Source: Cephalotrichum gorgonifer
Taxonomy: Eukaryota > Ascomycota > Sordariomycetes > Microascales > Microascaceae
DNA: 64,000 bases
NCBI GenBank assembly: GCA_900312665.1
Contig: ONZQ02000007.1
Span: 663,004 to 727,003, forward strand
Direction of reading: 5' to 3'
The first letter of the stretch is position 1, and each line of letters begins with the position of its first letter. Below are positions 10,595 to 22,111 of this stretch, piece by piece. The notes below the pieces were generated by a model. The model did no database searches and was not told where the DNA came from. It was given only the letters and a program-made list of their open reading frames with translations. The position numbers and the translations under genes were made by a program.

Positions 10595-11462
10595 TGTGTT
10601 CTTGTAGTTGTTAGGGGATCGCCTCGTTATTACAGACTGGTCATTTGGGGGTCGTTTGAGGTCCGGGACTGGTTTCTCTGAATATTCTTAAGGTTCATCT
10701 GAGGGCGTTCGGATCTTCCTGTCTCGCCCTATTTATTAAGTGCCTTTCTAGACCCCGTTTGGATGCTGAGTTTCCTACCCCTAAAAACACACCCTAATTC
10801 GTAAATACTCCGCATGGCATACCTAGGCTACATATTTGATAGACCACCTCGGCTTAGCTAACCTCACATTTACAGACTTGTCCGGTTCCCCGAAAACTTT
10901 TAGATCTGGATCGTGACAGGAAGCACAGCCCACCACTAGAGGCCTCACATTTTCACTCATCCACGGCAGATGTCCAGCCATAGATTCCACTCGTTGGCCA
11001 CAAAGTAGGAAAAGGGAAAAGAAGAGGACAGGATAAAGGTGTTATCATACCCATACCTTCTATGGGCTAGTGCTTAGATCGTATAGCTGCTTGTAACCAA
11101 AAAAGGGTTGCAAATCTAACTAAGATCCAGAAAATACGACACTTGACTGCGCCACACATCTCCACATTACGATGTCTGTCCCCTCTTCCCCCCTTCCCGC
11201 CTTTTCCTTCGTTTCTTCCTGCCATAACTAACTCCCAACGAGCCGTTGCTGGTACATGGCTTCGCCATGTTATCGGTCATGATTACTATTACAAACAAAG
11301 AGAAGGAAAAAAAAACCCCCCGGTATCTAACAAGCCCCTTTGTTCACGGACTTCTGCCCAGCATGATATCCTCCCCTCTCCATCTCCTTCAACTTATATA
11401 CCCTCCTAAAAAAAGATATTTTTCAACAATCCAAACAACGTGGGGTTCGTAAGAGAACAGAT
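10595..11462. other. Intergenic region between convergent genes
   Basis: This region carries the 3' flanks of the FAD oxidase (+) and the CAS1-like gene (-). It is AT-richer than its surroundings and contains short A-runs and T-runs near 11300-11420. I see no gene. Confidence 0.5.
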
Positions 11463-14156
11463 TCACCAGCCGTACAGCAGATTCGCCAGCCAGATAGCCC
11501 CGACGAAGAGCGCGACCCTGATCCTCACGTCCCCTAGGGGGGCCGTCCTCGCGGCGCCGATCTTCACCCGCTTCTCGCCCTTCTCCGCGCTCTCGACCGC
11601 CGACACGGCTGTGGGGCCTAGGACGAGCTCGATGGCCGCGCGCGTCGCCTCGCGGCACCCGGCCGCGAGCCAGAAGAACACGACGGGGATGCAGAGCTTC
11701 TGCGCCGTGACGAGGGCCTTGCCGAGGGCGCCGGGTGAGGAGGGCGACCAGACGGAGAGGATGCTGGTCCCGCGGCCGGCGAGCCAGATGTGCTGGTGGA
11801 GGAGGTACGCCTCGAGGGCAATCTCCCCGAGGGCGGCGGGGAGGGCGAGGTACGAGGACCGGAGGATGGGCGCCTGCGATCGGAGGTAGGTGCCCGTCAC
11901 GATGGGGAGGTACGACAGGAAGGGGTGGAGGTTGTCGTAGGTGTCCTGGTAGTGTATCACGAAGTCGGAGAGGAGGAGCGTCGCGAGGGAGGCGAAGACG
12001 GTGAGGTTCGCGACCAGGAGGTAGCTGACGCGGATGCCCCCGACCCTCAGGAGCGTGCCGTCCGAGGCAGCGAGGATGAGGTCGTCGATGGCGGATTCCG
12101 CGGGGCCCTTGGTCCGCTGTCGCAGGGCATCCCCCGGGTTCCGGAGCTGGTGGGCGCGGTGGGCGAGGGCGGCCGCGAGGACCCCGATGAAGGGGGTCAC
12201 GCGGTCCTCCGTGAGCAGGTGGCTTATCTTGGAGCTGTCGAAGGCGGAGCGGGAGAGCGTGTTGGTCAGGTTGACGAGCTCCCTGGCCAGGCCCGGCGGG
12301 AAGACGACGAGGTTGATCACCAGGGCGGCGGCCACGATCTTGGCGATCAGCAGGGCCACGTTGTCGTTGGAGGCCCTCCGGAAGGCGAGGGTAGCGTACG
12401 TTATCAGGAACCAGATGGAGATGAGCGGGGTGAAGTGGTACGCCGTCGCCGAGCTGGCGAGAGTGAAGGTGAGGAGGGCGTTGAGGAGGTTGAGCCTCAG
12501 GAGCACGGCCGCCACCCGGCGGAACGAGTAGTCGCGCGTCGAGAGGAAGTACGTCGCGTGCCCGTAGGCGGAGAGGAAGTAGTAGACGGCGCCAATCATG
12601 CGCATCACCTTGTGGGAGAAGAGCGACGAGTCGCCGTCGAAGTAGTTCAGCAGGAGGACGGAGACCTGCATCCACCCCTTCCACTCGTCCGAGTGCTCGC
12701 GCGGGATGAAGCCCGGGACGACGCTCGTCGCACCACCTTCCAAATTCCGGACCGAAGCAAAGGAAGCCGCCCAGAAGCCCAGGGTGAGGAGTGCGAAGGC
12801 GGCGCCGCTCCAGAGGCGGTCCGTCTTGATGGAGACGTGGGAGTTCTCCGCCACGTAGGAGATGAGCGCAGCGAAGGCCAGCGGCGCAAGGGACTCCACC
12901 GCGGTGGACATCGCCATGGCCTCGCCGCGCCTCATAAACATTAGGGCCGTGGCGGCGACGCTGGCGAGAAGGATGCCGGCCTGCACGAGGCTGGGCGTGT
13001 CGTACGAGATGCAGCCCAGCGTCGCGGTGTGCACCATGTCCGTCTGCAGCCCGGCGTTGCAGTGCTCGTTGAGGATGACGGACATGGCCCTCTCGCGCAC
13101 GTCCCTGCCGACGTGGATGCCGTCCTCGTTGTACGCGGGGGGGATGCCCTCGACCATGTCGACGAAGACCCACGGTATGTGCGCCTGGGCGGCGTCGGGC
13201 AGGGCCCGCAGGTAGGCGTTCATGGCGTTGATCTTGTCGGGGGTTATCGTCTCCTTCCTGGCGGGCGTCAGGCGCTTGTAGTGCGGCACGGGGACGGGGA
13301 GCACGACGAGCTGGTTCGGCAGCCAGTTCGTCGAGCGGCCGGTGAGCCTCGGCTGCGACATCAGGAAGCTGCCCAGGTCTTCTTTCATGTACGGGAGGAG
13401 CTGGTCGACGCCGCGGCGGAAGAGCTGCATGTACTCGCCCTCGCCATGCCTCGCGGCCCAGAGGGCGGGCGTGCCGGCGATGAGCAGGGCGGGCGAGTCC
13501 CTGCGCCCGGTCCCGAACCTGGGCGGCTCGGACTCCTGGCGGAACCTACCCAGCTGGTCCCTGAAGTTGGTCGAGTTCAGCCAGGGGTCCCATATGAACT
13601 CCAGCTGCAGGCCCTCGGCCTCGAAGAGGAGGTCGGTGTGCTTGTTCTCGCTCAGGTAGAAGTCCAGGATGGCGATCTCCTGCTTGGTCTTGTCGAGGCG
13701 GGTGGCGGCGGCCCAGTAGAGCTGGCGGACCCAGGAGTCGCCGGCGAAGACGACGCGGCGGCCCTTGACGCAGTCGCCGAAGTCGCCCTTGGTGTACTCG
13801 CGGAGCTTGCAGTTGTCAGGAGACCAACGGAGGTAGGGCCTGTTGGGGTCCTGGCTGGACCACGAGCCGGAGTGGAATACGGATTTGCATTTGTACGGGT
13901 CAAGGCGGACTGGAGGGGAGGTTTATATAGGTTAGTGGCAGGATGTGTTTGCGGAGGTAAGTAGGCGTTTCTGGTGGCCGTTTCCCAGTGTTTGGGAGGG
14001 AGAGGCTTCGGGTTGTGGTGGAGTGTACAAACCGTTGAAGAAGTACTGGAACGCGGCAGACAAAAGCAAAAAGGCGAGAGCTAGGCGGACGACGAGCTGT
14101 CGTGTGGTCGAGAAGCCGACGGAGCCGGCTCCCGAGGGGATCTTCACCACCCCCAT
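11463..14156 (-). CDS. CAS1-type polysaccharide O-acetyltransferase
   Basis: Two exons, 14156-14033 and 13909-11463 (123-nt intron, phase 1), give 856 aa. An N-terminal membrane anchor (about residues 17-36) precedes a lumenal PC-esterase/GDSL-like domain with the catalytic GDS motif (AGDSW, Ser100) and the matching DGIH motif (Asp304, His307). A C-terminal domain with many membrane segments follows, starting near residue 345, as in the Cas1p 10-TM acyltransferase family (WKGWMQVSVLLLNYFDG, RDYSFRRVAAVLLRLN). In Cryptococcus, Cas1p acetylates capsule glucuronoxylomannan; ascomycete relatives probably acetylate wall or secreted glycans in the Golgi, which is inference. Both catalytic motifs are intact. 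The start is the ATG that opens exon 1 and places the anchor directly behind a short cytoplasmic tail. Confidence 0.85.
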
Positions 14157-16646
14157 GTTGTACAGTCTGCTTCCACTTCCCACTTCCACTTCCACCAAGG
14201 AAGAGGGAAGAAGATATGGAGGGAAGAAGGGTGAGTGTATCCAAAAAAGAACAAGAACAATAACAAGAAAACAGGTACTAGCTAAACCCAGCACATCCGG
14301 CAGTATTAATGAGAGGAGACACCACGAGAAGAATGAGGGTGTCGACGAGCTGGTAGCAGGGCCAGCTGTTCTTGATAATGGCCGGGGGCAACGGATCGTC
14401 GGGTTTCGCGGTGGTCAAAAAAATACCCAGGAGTGGAGCAGATCCAGGTACGAAAATACTTAAGGATAGTAAAATCCTACAACCTTACTCCGCAATGGAG
14501 TCAATAAGAGGATTTGATCACGCGACACCGTTTTGCTTGATTCCTACCTCAAGGGGGCGGAAGGAGCGAGCAGCTTCAGATAGGGCCACCTTTCCAGAGG
14601 CTAAACGGGGGAATAGGGGACTTTCCCCCCTTCTTGGCTCACACGCGGGAGGGTACATTATCTTAAAAGGGTGATACAAGATGCCGGATGGCGGCTTGGT
14701 CATGGCACCCGCCAAGAATCCCATCCCGCCAAGGCAGTACTGCCAAGGGATCAACGAGTTGTTTTTATCCTTGTATGGGAAGGTCGCACTTGGAAGCACT
14801 TTGGGGAAGGTTACCGAGTTGATGTATCCGGAATAAGGGTGGGGTCGATAAGATTAAGATCCAACGGCGCGTCTCCCCTGCGGCTACTCAGAAGCAAGTA
14901 TGGTGGGGATTAATCATCTCGGAACTGATCCCTTAACCGCCCAAGGGGAAGGAGAGGAAGAATATAAAGAAGTGACCGATAAATTGCTGAGGTGAAGGAA
15001 TATTATATAATGCTAAATCATTCAGCTCGACGTCCATTTTGACAATAATGGGTCAGTGCGGAAGGAGATACCGGCCCCACGAACAGCAGTGCCATGTCGC
15101 ACTCGGGCCGCCGCAGAGGTACCATACCGGCTAGTGAGGTACGGTCCAATGGGGACACGGACGGACTCCACAGGTCTCACTACCGCATTGCACAAGATCC
15201 GAACCGGTCTGGGGAGAAATGGTTCTCGAAGAACGAACAAGTGGGTCGAGATAAGATAGCCGCAGTTGATGGACGAGGTAAAATTATCGTGTTCCAGATT
15301 TCCAGAGACAAACGCGGATAGCATTGGGCATACCCTCATCTATTAAGCGCGCCCTTCTAAAGTTGAGCATCACAAGTACATACATCTCAAGTGATGCATC
15401 ATCTTGCTTTTTAGCTCAGCCAAACCGAATCTGGCCAGAGCCAAGCCCGAGTGACTAAGCCATCACACACATACACAATTGGCTTAGTCATCTAATAAAA
15501 AGTCTCTCGCACTAGATCGAAATCCGAAATCTTCCATTTTCTCACCTCCTCCTCATCGCACTTCGACCTCAGTCATAAGCACCGCCCCTGACGAGGCTCA
15601 ACCGCCAGAGCCAAAAGCCGAGACTGGCACGAGCATCCCTCTCGACGGCTTCCGCCCGGCCCGTGTGCTTTGGGATACACGCCTCTCCCATCGCTGATCG
15701 GCGTGGCACCGGATCTAAATTCGATCCAGCCCCAACACATAGCCCTTCCAAGGACCACGATAAATGCTAACCCAAGGCCAAGCCACCCTGTCCACCCATC
15801 ATAGCCCACGTAGATCCATCCGCTTGGGGGGGGGGGGGTTAGCGGACACGCGAAGAAGAAATTCGCGCAGACAAACGAGAAGGGAGGAAAGGAAAGAAAG
15901 AAAGCCGTCATTTGCCACGCTCGGTCAGCTCCGAACCTCCTGCTGATCTTGAGCCGGATGCCATCCCCCGTTCGCGCGTGTTCGCGGGCGGGGGTTCTGG
16001 TACCAGACGAAGAGTGAAACTCCGACGGCGTTTTTTGAGTACGGGACCTGAAGTTTTCTAACACGTGAAGGCTTCCCGTAATTTATCTGCTCGTCACATG
16101 TGAAAACCCGAGGTTTACTTTGCTTGTTTCTTGGGGAGTATTATGTAGTATGTGTTTATAGTAGGTTAGATGGCAAACGTTGCTTCGTTTGTCATTAACC
16201 GTCCCTTCTATTCTGATCTTGTGGGCGGGAGCCCGAGTGTTCTATCTGAAGCATCCGTATGTAGTGTAGTATGAAGTCGTAAACCGAGGTGTGACTCCTC
16301 TGCGGTGTTTGTCGTTAATCCTTGAATGCAAAACGCCTTGCTCTGCCTTCCATGTCGTGGAAGTATGTCGTACTCCTAGGTACGCCGGACCCAAGTCCAT
16401 CGCCGAGTCATGAGAACCCAAAAGCTGGGTTCTGCCAAAAAAAAATGCATCCGTACCAGGTCGTAACCAGGTGTAAACCGTCCATCCCATGTCCATCCAT
16501 GCCCTTGCCCTGTCCCATAAAACCCCCTGGTGTCAAATATGTACTCCGAACAAACAACAGCCTCACTTCCTCCCTCCCCCCTCTCTCTCCCAGCTATATC
16601 GGCCAAAGGGAGGGAGGGGGGCCGGAATCCTTACATCCCCCTCGCC
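14157..16646. other. Large intergenic region
   Basis: About 2.5 kb without a gene I can support. The right end is the 3' flank of the small gene at 16647-17060, and the left end is the promoter of the CAS1-like gene. A run of 13 G lies at 15826-15838. The open frames here are short, with unremarkable composition. CACAAGTACA near 15370 is a partial copy of the recurrent motif. Confidence 0.45.
15826..15838 (+). repeat. Poly-G run (13 G)
   Basis: A homopolymer of 13 G lies in intergenic DNA. Such runs are unstable and prone to sequencing error, and nothing indicates a function. Confidence 0.8.
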
Positions 16647-17060
16647 TCACTCTAGGCAGAGGCTATTCCTCCTCGACGTCATCGGACTTATCCCCTCGGT
16701 CTCCCAGTCCCTACTGAGTCTCCTCGAGGCGCCAAACGTCATGGTGTACTCGCCAAACACCCGCTGGTACCTCAGGTTCGCCTCCGTCAGCGGCTTCTCC
16801 CTCGGGTCCGGGCTCTCCACCCTCTTCTCGCTGCCGCCCGACCCCCGGCTGCTGGCACCGCTGGCCTTGGAACCGGAGAAGCGGCCGCGGGAGGAGCGGG
16901 GGGAGCCGAAGGAGAAGTTGGCGAGGCGGGAGGAGAGCTTCACCTCTGGGCTCGAGGCGGATGTGGAGGCGGATGTGGAGGTCGACAGCGAGTGCGTCGG
17001 GGAGGGGGAGGGGGGCCCGGACCTGCGGAGGGCGCGGCGGACTTTCTCGCGGATAGGCAT
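16647..17060 (-). CDS. Small Ser-rich conserved-looking fungal protein
   Basis: A single exon of 137 aa. The N-terminus is basic (MPIREKVRRALRR), the middle is rich in Ser, Thr and Pro with low complexity (TSTSASTSASS), and the C-terminus has a better-defined segment, NLRYQRVFGEYTMTFGASRR, followed by WETEGISPMTSRRNS. That C-terminal pattern reminds me of small uncharacterised Pezizomycotina proteins, and the RRNS end resembles a basophilic kinase site. No catalytic domain, signal peptide or membrane segment is visible. The ATG is preceded by a purine-rich leader (aaaatgcc context). The gene is supported mainly by composition and by the ordered C-terminal motif. I do not know its function. 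Confidence 0.55.
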   Translation of the reverse strand: MPIREKVRRALRRSGPPSPSPTHSLSTSTSASTSASSPEVKLSSRLANFSFGSPRSSRGRFSGSKASGASSRGSGGSEKRVESPDPREKPLTEANLRYQRVFGEYTMTFGASRRLSRDWETEGISPMTSRRNSLCLE

Positions 17061-17263
17061 TTTGGAAGGGTTCGTTTTCTTTCGGTGTGTGTAGTAGGTG
17101 GTGTATCGTCGCGAGAGCGCTCTTTGTCTTTCTTCCTTGCTTGTGCTGCCCCTACAGGATCTCTATGACTCGTTTTCGTCTCGGTGGCTGAGCGAGTGAC
17201 GTCGGCTCTCCTTTTTTGGTAGTTGTGGTGTTATTGGTGACGAGACATAACTCTTCCGTTCAG

Positions 17264-17290
17264 GAGAGAGAGAGAGTGTGTGTGTGTGTG
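17264..17290 (+). repeat. (GA)6(GT)7 dinucleotide run
   Basis: Adjoining GA and GT microsatellites lie about 200 nt upstream of the small Ser-rich gene, in its probable promoter. Confidence 0.85.
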
Positions 17291-17344
17291 AGAAAGAGAG
17301 GCGATCCCCAACCTTTCTTCAGGTGAAGAGGAGCGTTGGGCGCT

Positions 17345-17386
17345 GGGCGTGGGCGTGGGCGTGGGCGCGGACGTGGACGTGGGGGT
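17345..17386 (+). repeat. GGGCGT-type hexamer array
   Basis: Seven hexamers of the form GG(G/A)CGT or close variants lie in tandem. Spaced G-triplets make this a candidate G-quadruplex-forming segment, which is inference. Confidence 0.75.
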
Positions 17387-17540
17387 GATGAAGACCGAAC
17401 GTGGTGTCGAAAGGAGGATTAAAACCCGCCCAGCCAGGTCCAGGTTTTGGGGTTCCGTAACGTACTTGTACTCGAACAACAAACCGCCGGTGGGAGATTC
17501 GAAAAGAGAGAAAGAGGTGGCGTTCGGCACTAGGACGGAC

Positions 17541-17554
17541 GGGGGGGGGGGGGG
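17541..17554 (+). repeat. Poly-G run (14 G)
   Basis: A 14-G homopolymer, also in the probable promoter region of the small Ser-rich gene. Its length may be affected by sequencing error. Confidence 0.8.
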
Positions 17555-18204
17555 CGTTTCCACGGAGGGGGCGTTTCCTTGGGCGGACTATTCGGCCCTA
17601 ACAGACGGCGAACTGCGGACGTTCGCTCCGGTGGTGGTATAATGGTACTTCTTCGAGGCATTATTTCGTACTACTCTTAACCCGAACTGGCAATTCGCCC
17701 CACCAACGATAAGCCCCCGCCCCTTCCAATTGAGCAAAGAGTCCCACTCCCCCCTTCCCCACCCGATGCACCCACCTGTGGCACCCTACCAAACGCAACA
17801 CCGATCCCCAACCTGCCTTACCTGGCACCTCCACGAAACGCCACACTGGCTCGCCCAAGAACACTCTGTACAGGGTACAAAGTGTTCTTTTCGGGCATGA
17901 CGACCCGCCCGTCAGCCCGTGACACCCCCCCTTCCTCCCCCCAAGTTCTCGGCCGAGAACAAGGGTGAAGAGGCCGACAGATCTGCAGATAAACCAAGAG
18001 ACTGAGCTGAGAGAGACAATCTTCGGAAAAGGATAGGATAATAGGATATTTACTCCCGATATTACGTGAATTTCTTTATCTCTTTCCGTCCGTTCCTCCC
18101 GCCCTTCTAGGCCGCCGACCGCTTATCTTCAACTGGTCTATTCATACAATAATCGTTGGCGGAGTCGTAATCGCTGCGCACAGAGAGTACGTACTACGTA
18201 CGAA

Positions 18205-18221
18205 GTACGAGTTACTCGTAC
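18205..18221. repeat. Perfect inverted repeat GTACGAGT-T-ACTCGTAC
   Basis: An 8-bp perfect inverted repeat has a one-base spacer and sits beside other GTAC palindromes (18188-18203). It is the G-form of the TAC(A/G)AGTA motif seen in many intergenic spots of the window. Confidence 0.8.
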
Positions 18222-19465
18222 AAAGATCCAACCCAAGAGGCCCATTCTCCGCAGCACTAGGTAATTACCAGCTCCTTGGAGCACGTTACCGAGACCGCTT
18301 TCGGTCTGGCCGGATGGTGGGGTTGAAACTCGGCGGTACCGTGTTACAAGCCCTTGGTATTACTTGTACTCGCAGGAGGCGAAAGCCGCCACCAACCACG
18401 CTGCCTCGCCCAGTTCCTAGTTTCCCAGTTCCATTTACTCAGTACATGTATTTGCACGTTTCCTGCTTACTTGTCGTCGTAACGGTACTGGTGCCATGGC
18501 GGTACTTCTCCATCCACCACCAACCCGCAGAACCACCCTCCCTCCTCCTTCCTCTTCTAGTACCATTCGAGTCATAGGACACCGAAGCAGAGCCGAGGAA
18601 AGCCCAGCTCAGACAAAGAGGGGCGGAGGTGGTACCCCCCGTGTGGATGAGGTGCTAGGGACAAAAAGGGAGCAAGCTGATTCGCCCGCCGCCAAAGGAT
18701 GCACTACTGCTGAGCGGAATGGGAAGGTTACATTGGTCCATGTTTCTAGACTTCTAGAAGGCGCCGCGCCGCACCAGGGATGGACGGTGTGATGGTGTGA
18801 AGGAAAGGCCTAGAAAATCTGCCCCGTGGCGTCTCGGCTACCACGAAACCCCCAAAAATAACATGAAATGAAAAAAAAAATATACTAACAAAAAGATGAA
18901 GAAGGAGAGGACGAAACAAACAAAGAGAAAAGAGTGAGCCCGAGCCTGGTCCTGCCACTGCCCCTCCAACCGATGTTTGTCCGATTAGTCGACCGGAGTA
19001 TTGAACCTTGTTTCCCACTACAGTGGAGCTGGTTCTGGCTTGGAAACAGAAGATGTTGGGCAGTGTGGACCCTTACCATGGATAGACCGACTGAAGAGGG
19101 AAAGACGACCGGGGAGTGTGTGTGGAGAAGTGCGAGGTGCCCACGCTGGCGATCCCGGCATTAGATGCCCGTTACATGTGCCCACCCGTGGTAACCACAC
19201 GCTAGATAGTATCCACTCCTCCTCGCTCGGTAGCGTATGAGAAACCTCATCGTCGCCCCTGACGCCAGAACTCCTCGGAAGCAGCCATTCTTGCGTGTAC
19301 GAGCAGTCTTGCCTCTAGTTCTTAACTTAATAGTATCAAAACTCTAACCCAGGGCAAAGAAACTCTAGAACAGGGAAACAAACCCTAAACAGAACATTTG
19401 GTAAACGCCACCGTCTCAAAAAAAAAAAAAGGCGCCGTAATCAGCCCGGAGACGCGTACTCCGTT

Positions 19466-21330
19466 TCACCAAGACACGCACTCACCCCCAAACACGCCGG
19501 CAGCCGCGCTCCCCAGCCCGCCGGCGGCGGCTATGCCCCAGGCCAGCGCGGCAGACTCCCACTCCACTGCCCCATCCTCCTCCCCCACGTGCAACGGCTG
19601 CTCGTTCGCCGGCTCCTCCAAGTCGACCTTGACCTCCCCTACAGCGCCAGTCTTGCGGGGCCTGCCCCTCCTCCGAGCCGGCCGTGGCTCATAGCTTTGG
19701 TCCCGCGCCGGCGCCGTAGCTTCGCTTTCGGCCCGTAGCTCTTCCGCCAGAAGCGCCCTTGCATCCGTCGTTTCGGGGGGCGGGGCCCTGGGTCTGGATG
19801 CCGGGGACAGAGACCCGTTGTAGAACGGCACGGAGGACCGGAGCACGTCCCTCGCGTCAATCGCCCTCACCGCCGCCCACAGGCCGAGGCTCAGCGCGGA
19901 GAGCAGCACGTCCCGGCTCGCGCCGGCGACGACGGGGTGGCCGTGGCCCGCGCTGAGTATCTTGCCGAACCCGAGCGTCGTCCGATCCCACGCGTCTCTT
20001 CTCTCCGTGTCGACGAGCATCACGCCGCTGTGCCGGTGGTCGTGGTCGAGGACCGAGCCGGATAGGAGGCTGCGGAGGCTGATGCTGCCGTGCAGGACGA
20101 GGCTTGCGGCGGATATGACTTGGAAGAGGGCCGTGAAGGAGCTGCGCGCGTGGTGGGGGTGATGATGCACCGTGCCCCACGATTTAGGGACCACCATCGG
20201 CAGGAGGAGGGGTACGAAGGTCAGGGCTCGAGTGAGCAGGACCTGTCGTGCCAGGGACAGGGTCACTACTAGGGGAAGGGGGAAGCACAGAGACAGCGCG
20301 CTAAACGCGTATGAGATGAGGAACAGCCCCGGATGTGGGCACCAATTGAGTGGTTTGGGCGGAGAGATCGCGTCTCGGATCGCGGCACGCCTAATATCGG
20401 GACAATGCAATGTTAATAAAGATGCTCCTCGTTGTTAGGTCTCCGGGGGAAAGAAGGATGCAAAGCGAACCTCGAGGCTGGCAGCCCATCATTCGCGATC
20501 GCGACAACGGGACGTGGAGTAAGTAGCAGCGCAAGGTAGAACAGGTTCTGCCCGAAGGAGAGGCCCACGAGATGTGCGAGTCCCAGATACGCCCACGTGA
20601 AGGGAACACGTCGTCCCCGACCCTCGATCGCGAGGAGAAGTGTCCACGGCAGTACGCCCAGGTCGAGCTGGCGGCCCCACCACTGTCTCTTCACCCTCTC
20701 CGCGCCGATTTCCCAAGCGTCGGCGTAGATTGGCACGTCGCCTAGCCAGCGCGCAACGTTATCCAGCATCGGATTCCGCGCGAGGGAGAACGCGAACACC
20801 CCATTCTCGCCCCAGAACCTACACACACGCGCACCCGTCAGAAAAAAAAGGCAACTAGACCAAAACTCAAGTAACTAAAACATCTTCCTCCCCTTCCGTC
20901 TACACAGATGTAAGTGAGCGTATCTTTCAGGCAGGTCGACGCCGTGCTCGCCCGCCCAGACCTTGTACGACAGGACGAGGTACGTGACGCCCGCATATGC
21001 CGCCTGCAACAGGCCCGCGAGAGCCAAGGCCGCAAAGAGCGCCACGAGTCGTCCGCGGCGCGAATAATAACGCGATATCGTCTCCCGGGCTGCTGGCGTG
21101 AGCTGGAGGTAAGACCGGCGGAGGCTCCGTACGACGGCGGAGATTAGGCACGCGGCGAGGAGGACGTGCACGACCGGGGCGGAGAGTGGGGCGTAAAAAT
21201 AGCTACATTAAGGTGGAGCGGAGCGGGTCAGTCCGGGATTTTCGGCTCGGAGGACGGAGTCTTAAGAGCGGCGAGTGGGGGCGGTGAGTGTGAGTTACCT
21301 GGGCTTGTCAGCCATCTCTGCGGGTGCCAT
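19466..21330 (-). CDS. Multi-pass membrane protein with AT-hook-like motif
   Basis: Four exons, 21330-21299, 21202-20906, 20818-20471 and 20390-19466, all joined in phase 2, give 533 aa. The N-terminus reads MAPAEMADKPSYFYAPLSAP; an in-frame second ATG lies at 21315. At least six hydrophobic segments are visible, for example VVHVLLAACLISAVV, LVALFAALALAGLLQ, WTYL/HLVGLSF regions, GLFLISYAFSALSLCF and VLLSALSLGLWAAV. A conserved-looking stretch, FWGENGVFAFSLARNPMLD, lies between membrane segments 2 and 3. The C-terminal tail is hydrophilic and holds RRRGRPRK (residues 465-472), which matches the AT-hook core, followed by an acidic region. The architecture resembles uncharacterised fungal integral membrane proteins. 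I do not recognise a function, and the RGRP motif could be chance in a basic tail. Confidence 0.7.
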
Positions 21331-22111
21331 GCCATGTATTGAGCATGGATGTAATTGTATCAATATCCGGGGTGTTCGATGACAAGGTTGCCTCGTTGTT
21401 TATGTTGATTTTTTGAAAGGGGGGGGAGGGGAGAGGTTACACTGGAGGGTCAATGGTTGGTCTTGGAATGGAGATGGTGGGCACGCCTGGCGTTGATAAA
21501 GGGAGAAGGCGCGTCTGGGCCACAAGACGTGTACAAGTATACAAAGACAAACAAAACATTAGAACATTCCGCAATCCGAGGCAATAAGCACAAACAGCCC
21601 GCCACCTACCAATGTCCGTCCCTCCTTGCAAATCGTCTCTTTACGCTTGCCGTGGCCGCCGCGCGCCAATGCCCGTTGTCTCTACACTCCGAAACTCCAG
21701 CGGCGATTCAAGATATTCCTGGTACACTCCGACACTAAAACTTAAGTTGAGCAAGCGAGCTAGCATTCGTTAGAATATGAGTGCAAGTCAATAGCGCCCG
21801 TGGAGGGTAAGTATTATCGTCGTGGTTTATGGCAGATCGAACCAAGATGCGGCTCGAAAGCACTCGAAGCCCTTGAACAGGGGCTGCAATGATTTAATTA
21901 TCGTGCTATAAGTCACCTCAGTATAAAGAAAACTCTGGTTTATAATAAAAATTTGTCAAATTACCGCTATGATAGAACCTGAACTCCGAATACCCCATTT
22001 CGCTGTCGATGTATAAAAAAACAAACCCTCGCTCTTTTCTCCCTCCCCTCAACCACACTTCCACGTATCCACCCACCCATCATTCCACATGGCCCCGGTG
22101 AGACCCGGCGC
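21331..22111. other. Intergenic region
   Basis: This is the promoter of the membrane-protein gene and the 3' flank of the F-box gene. It holds GTACAAGTAT at 21531-21540 and an AT-richer stretch at 21880-21980. I see no gene. Confidence 0.5.

Larger units (their letters stand above)
17061..19465. other. Large intergenic region with simple repeats
   Basis: About 2.4 kb between the promoter of the small Ser-rich gene and the 3' end of the membrane-protein gene. It has GA/GT dinucleotide runs, a GGGCGT hexamer array, a 14-G run and, around 18190-18221, overlapping GTAC palindromes. TACTTGTACT occurs at 18361-18370. I see no gene. Confidence 0.5.

Noticed and set aside
11790..12944. 384-codon plus-strand open frame
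   Set aside because: Its Glu/Val/Gly-rich composition is typical of the antisense of a GC-rich coding exon (the CAS1-like gene).
11389..13173. 594-codon open frame antiparallel-frame to the CAS1-like gene
   Set aside because: It is an Arg/Pro/His-rich shadow of the GC-rich CAS1-like exon in another frame on the same strand.
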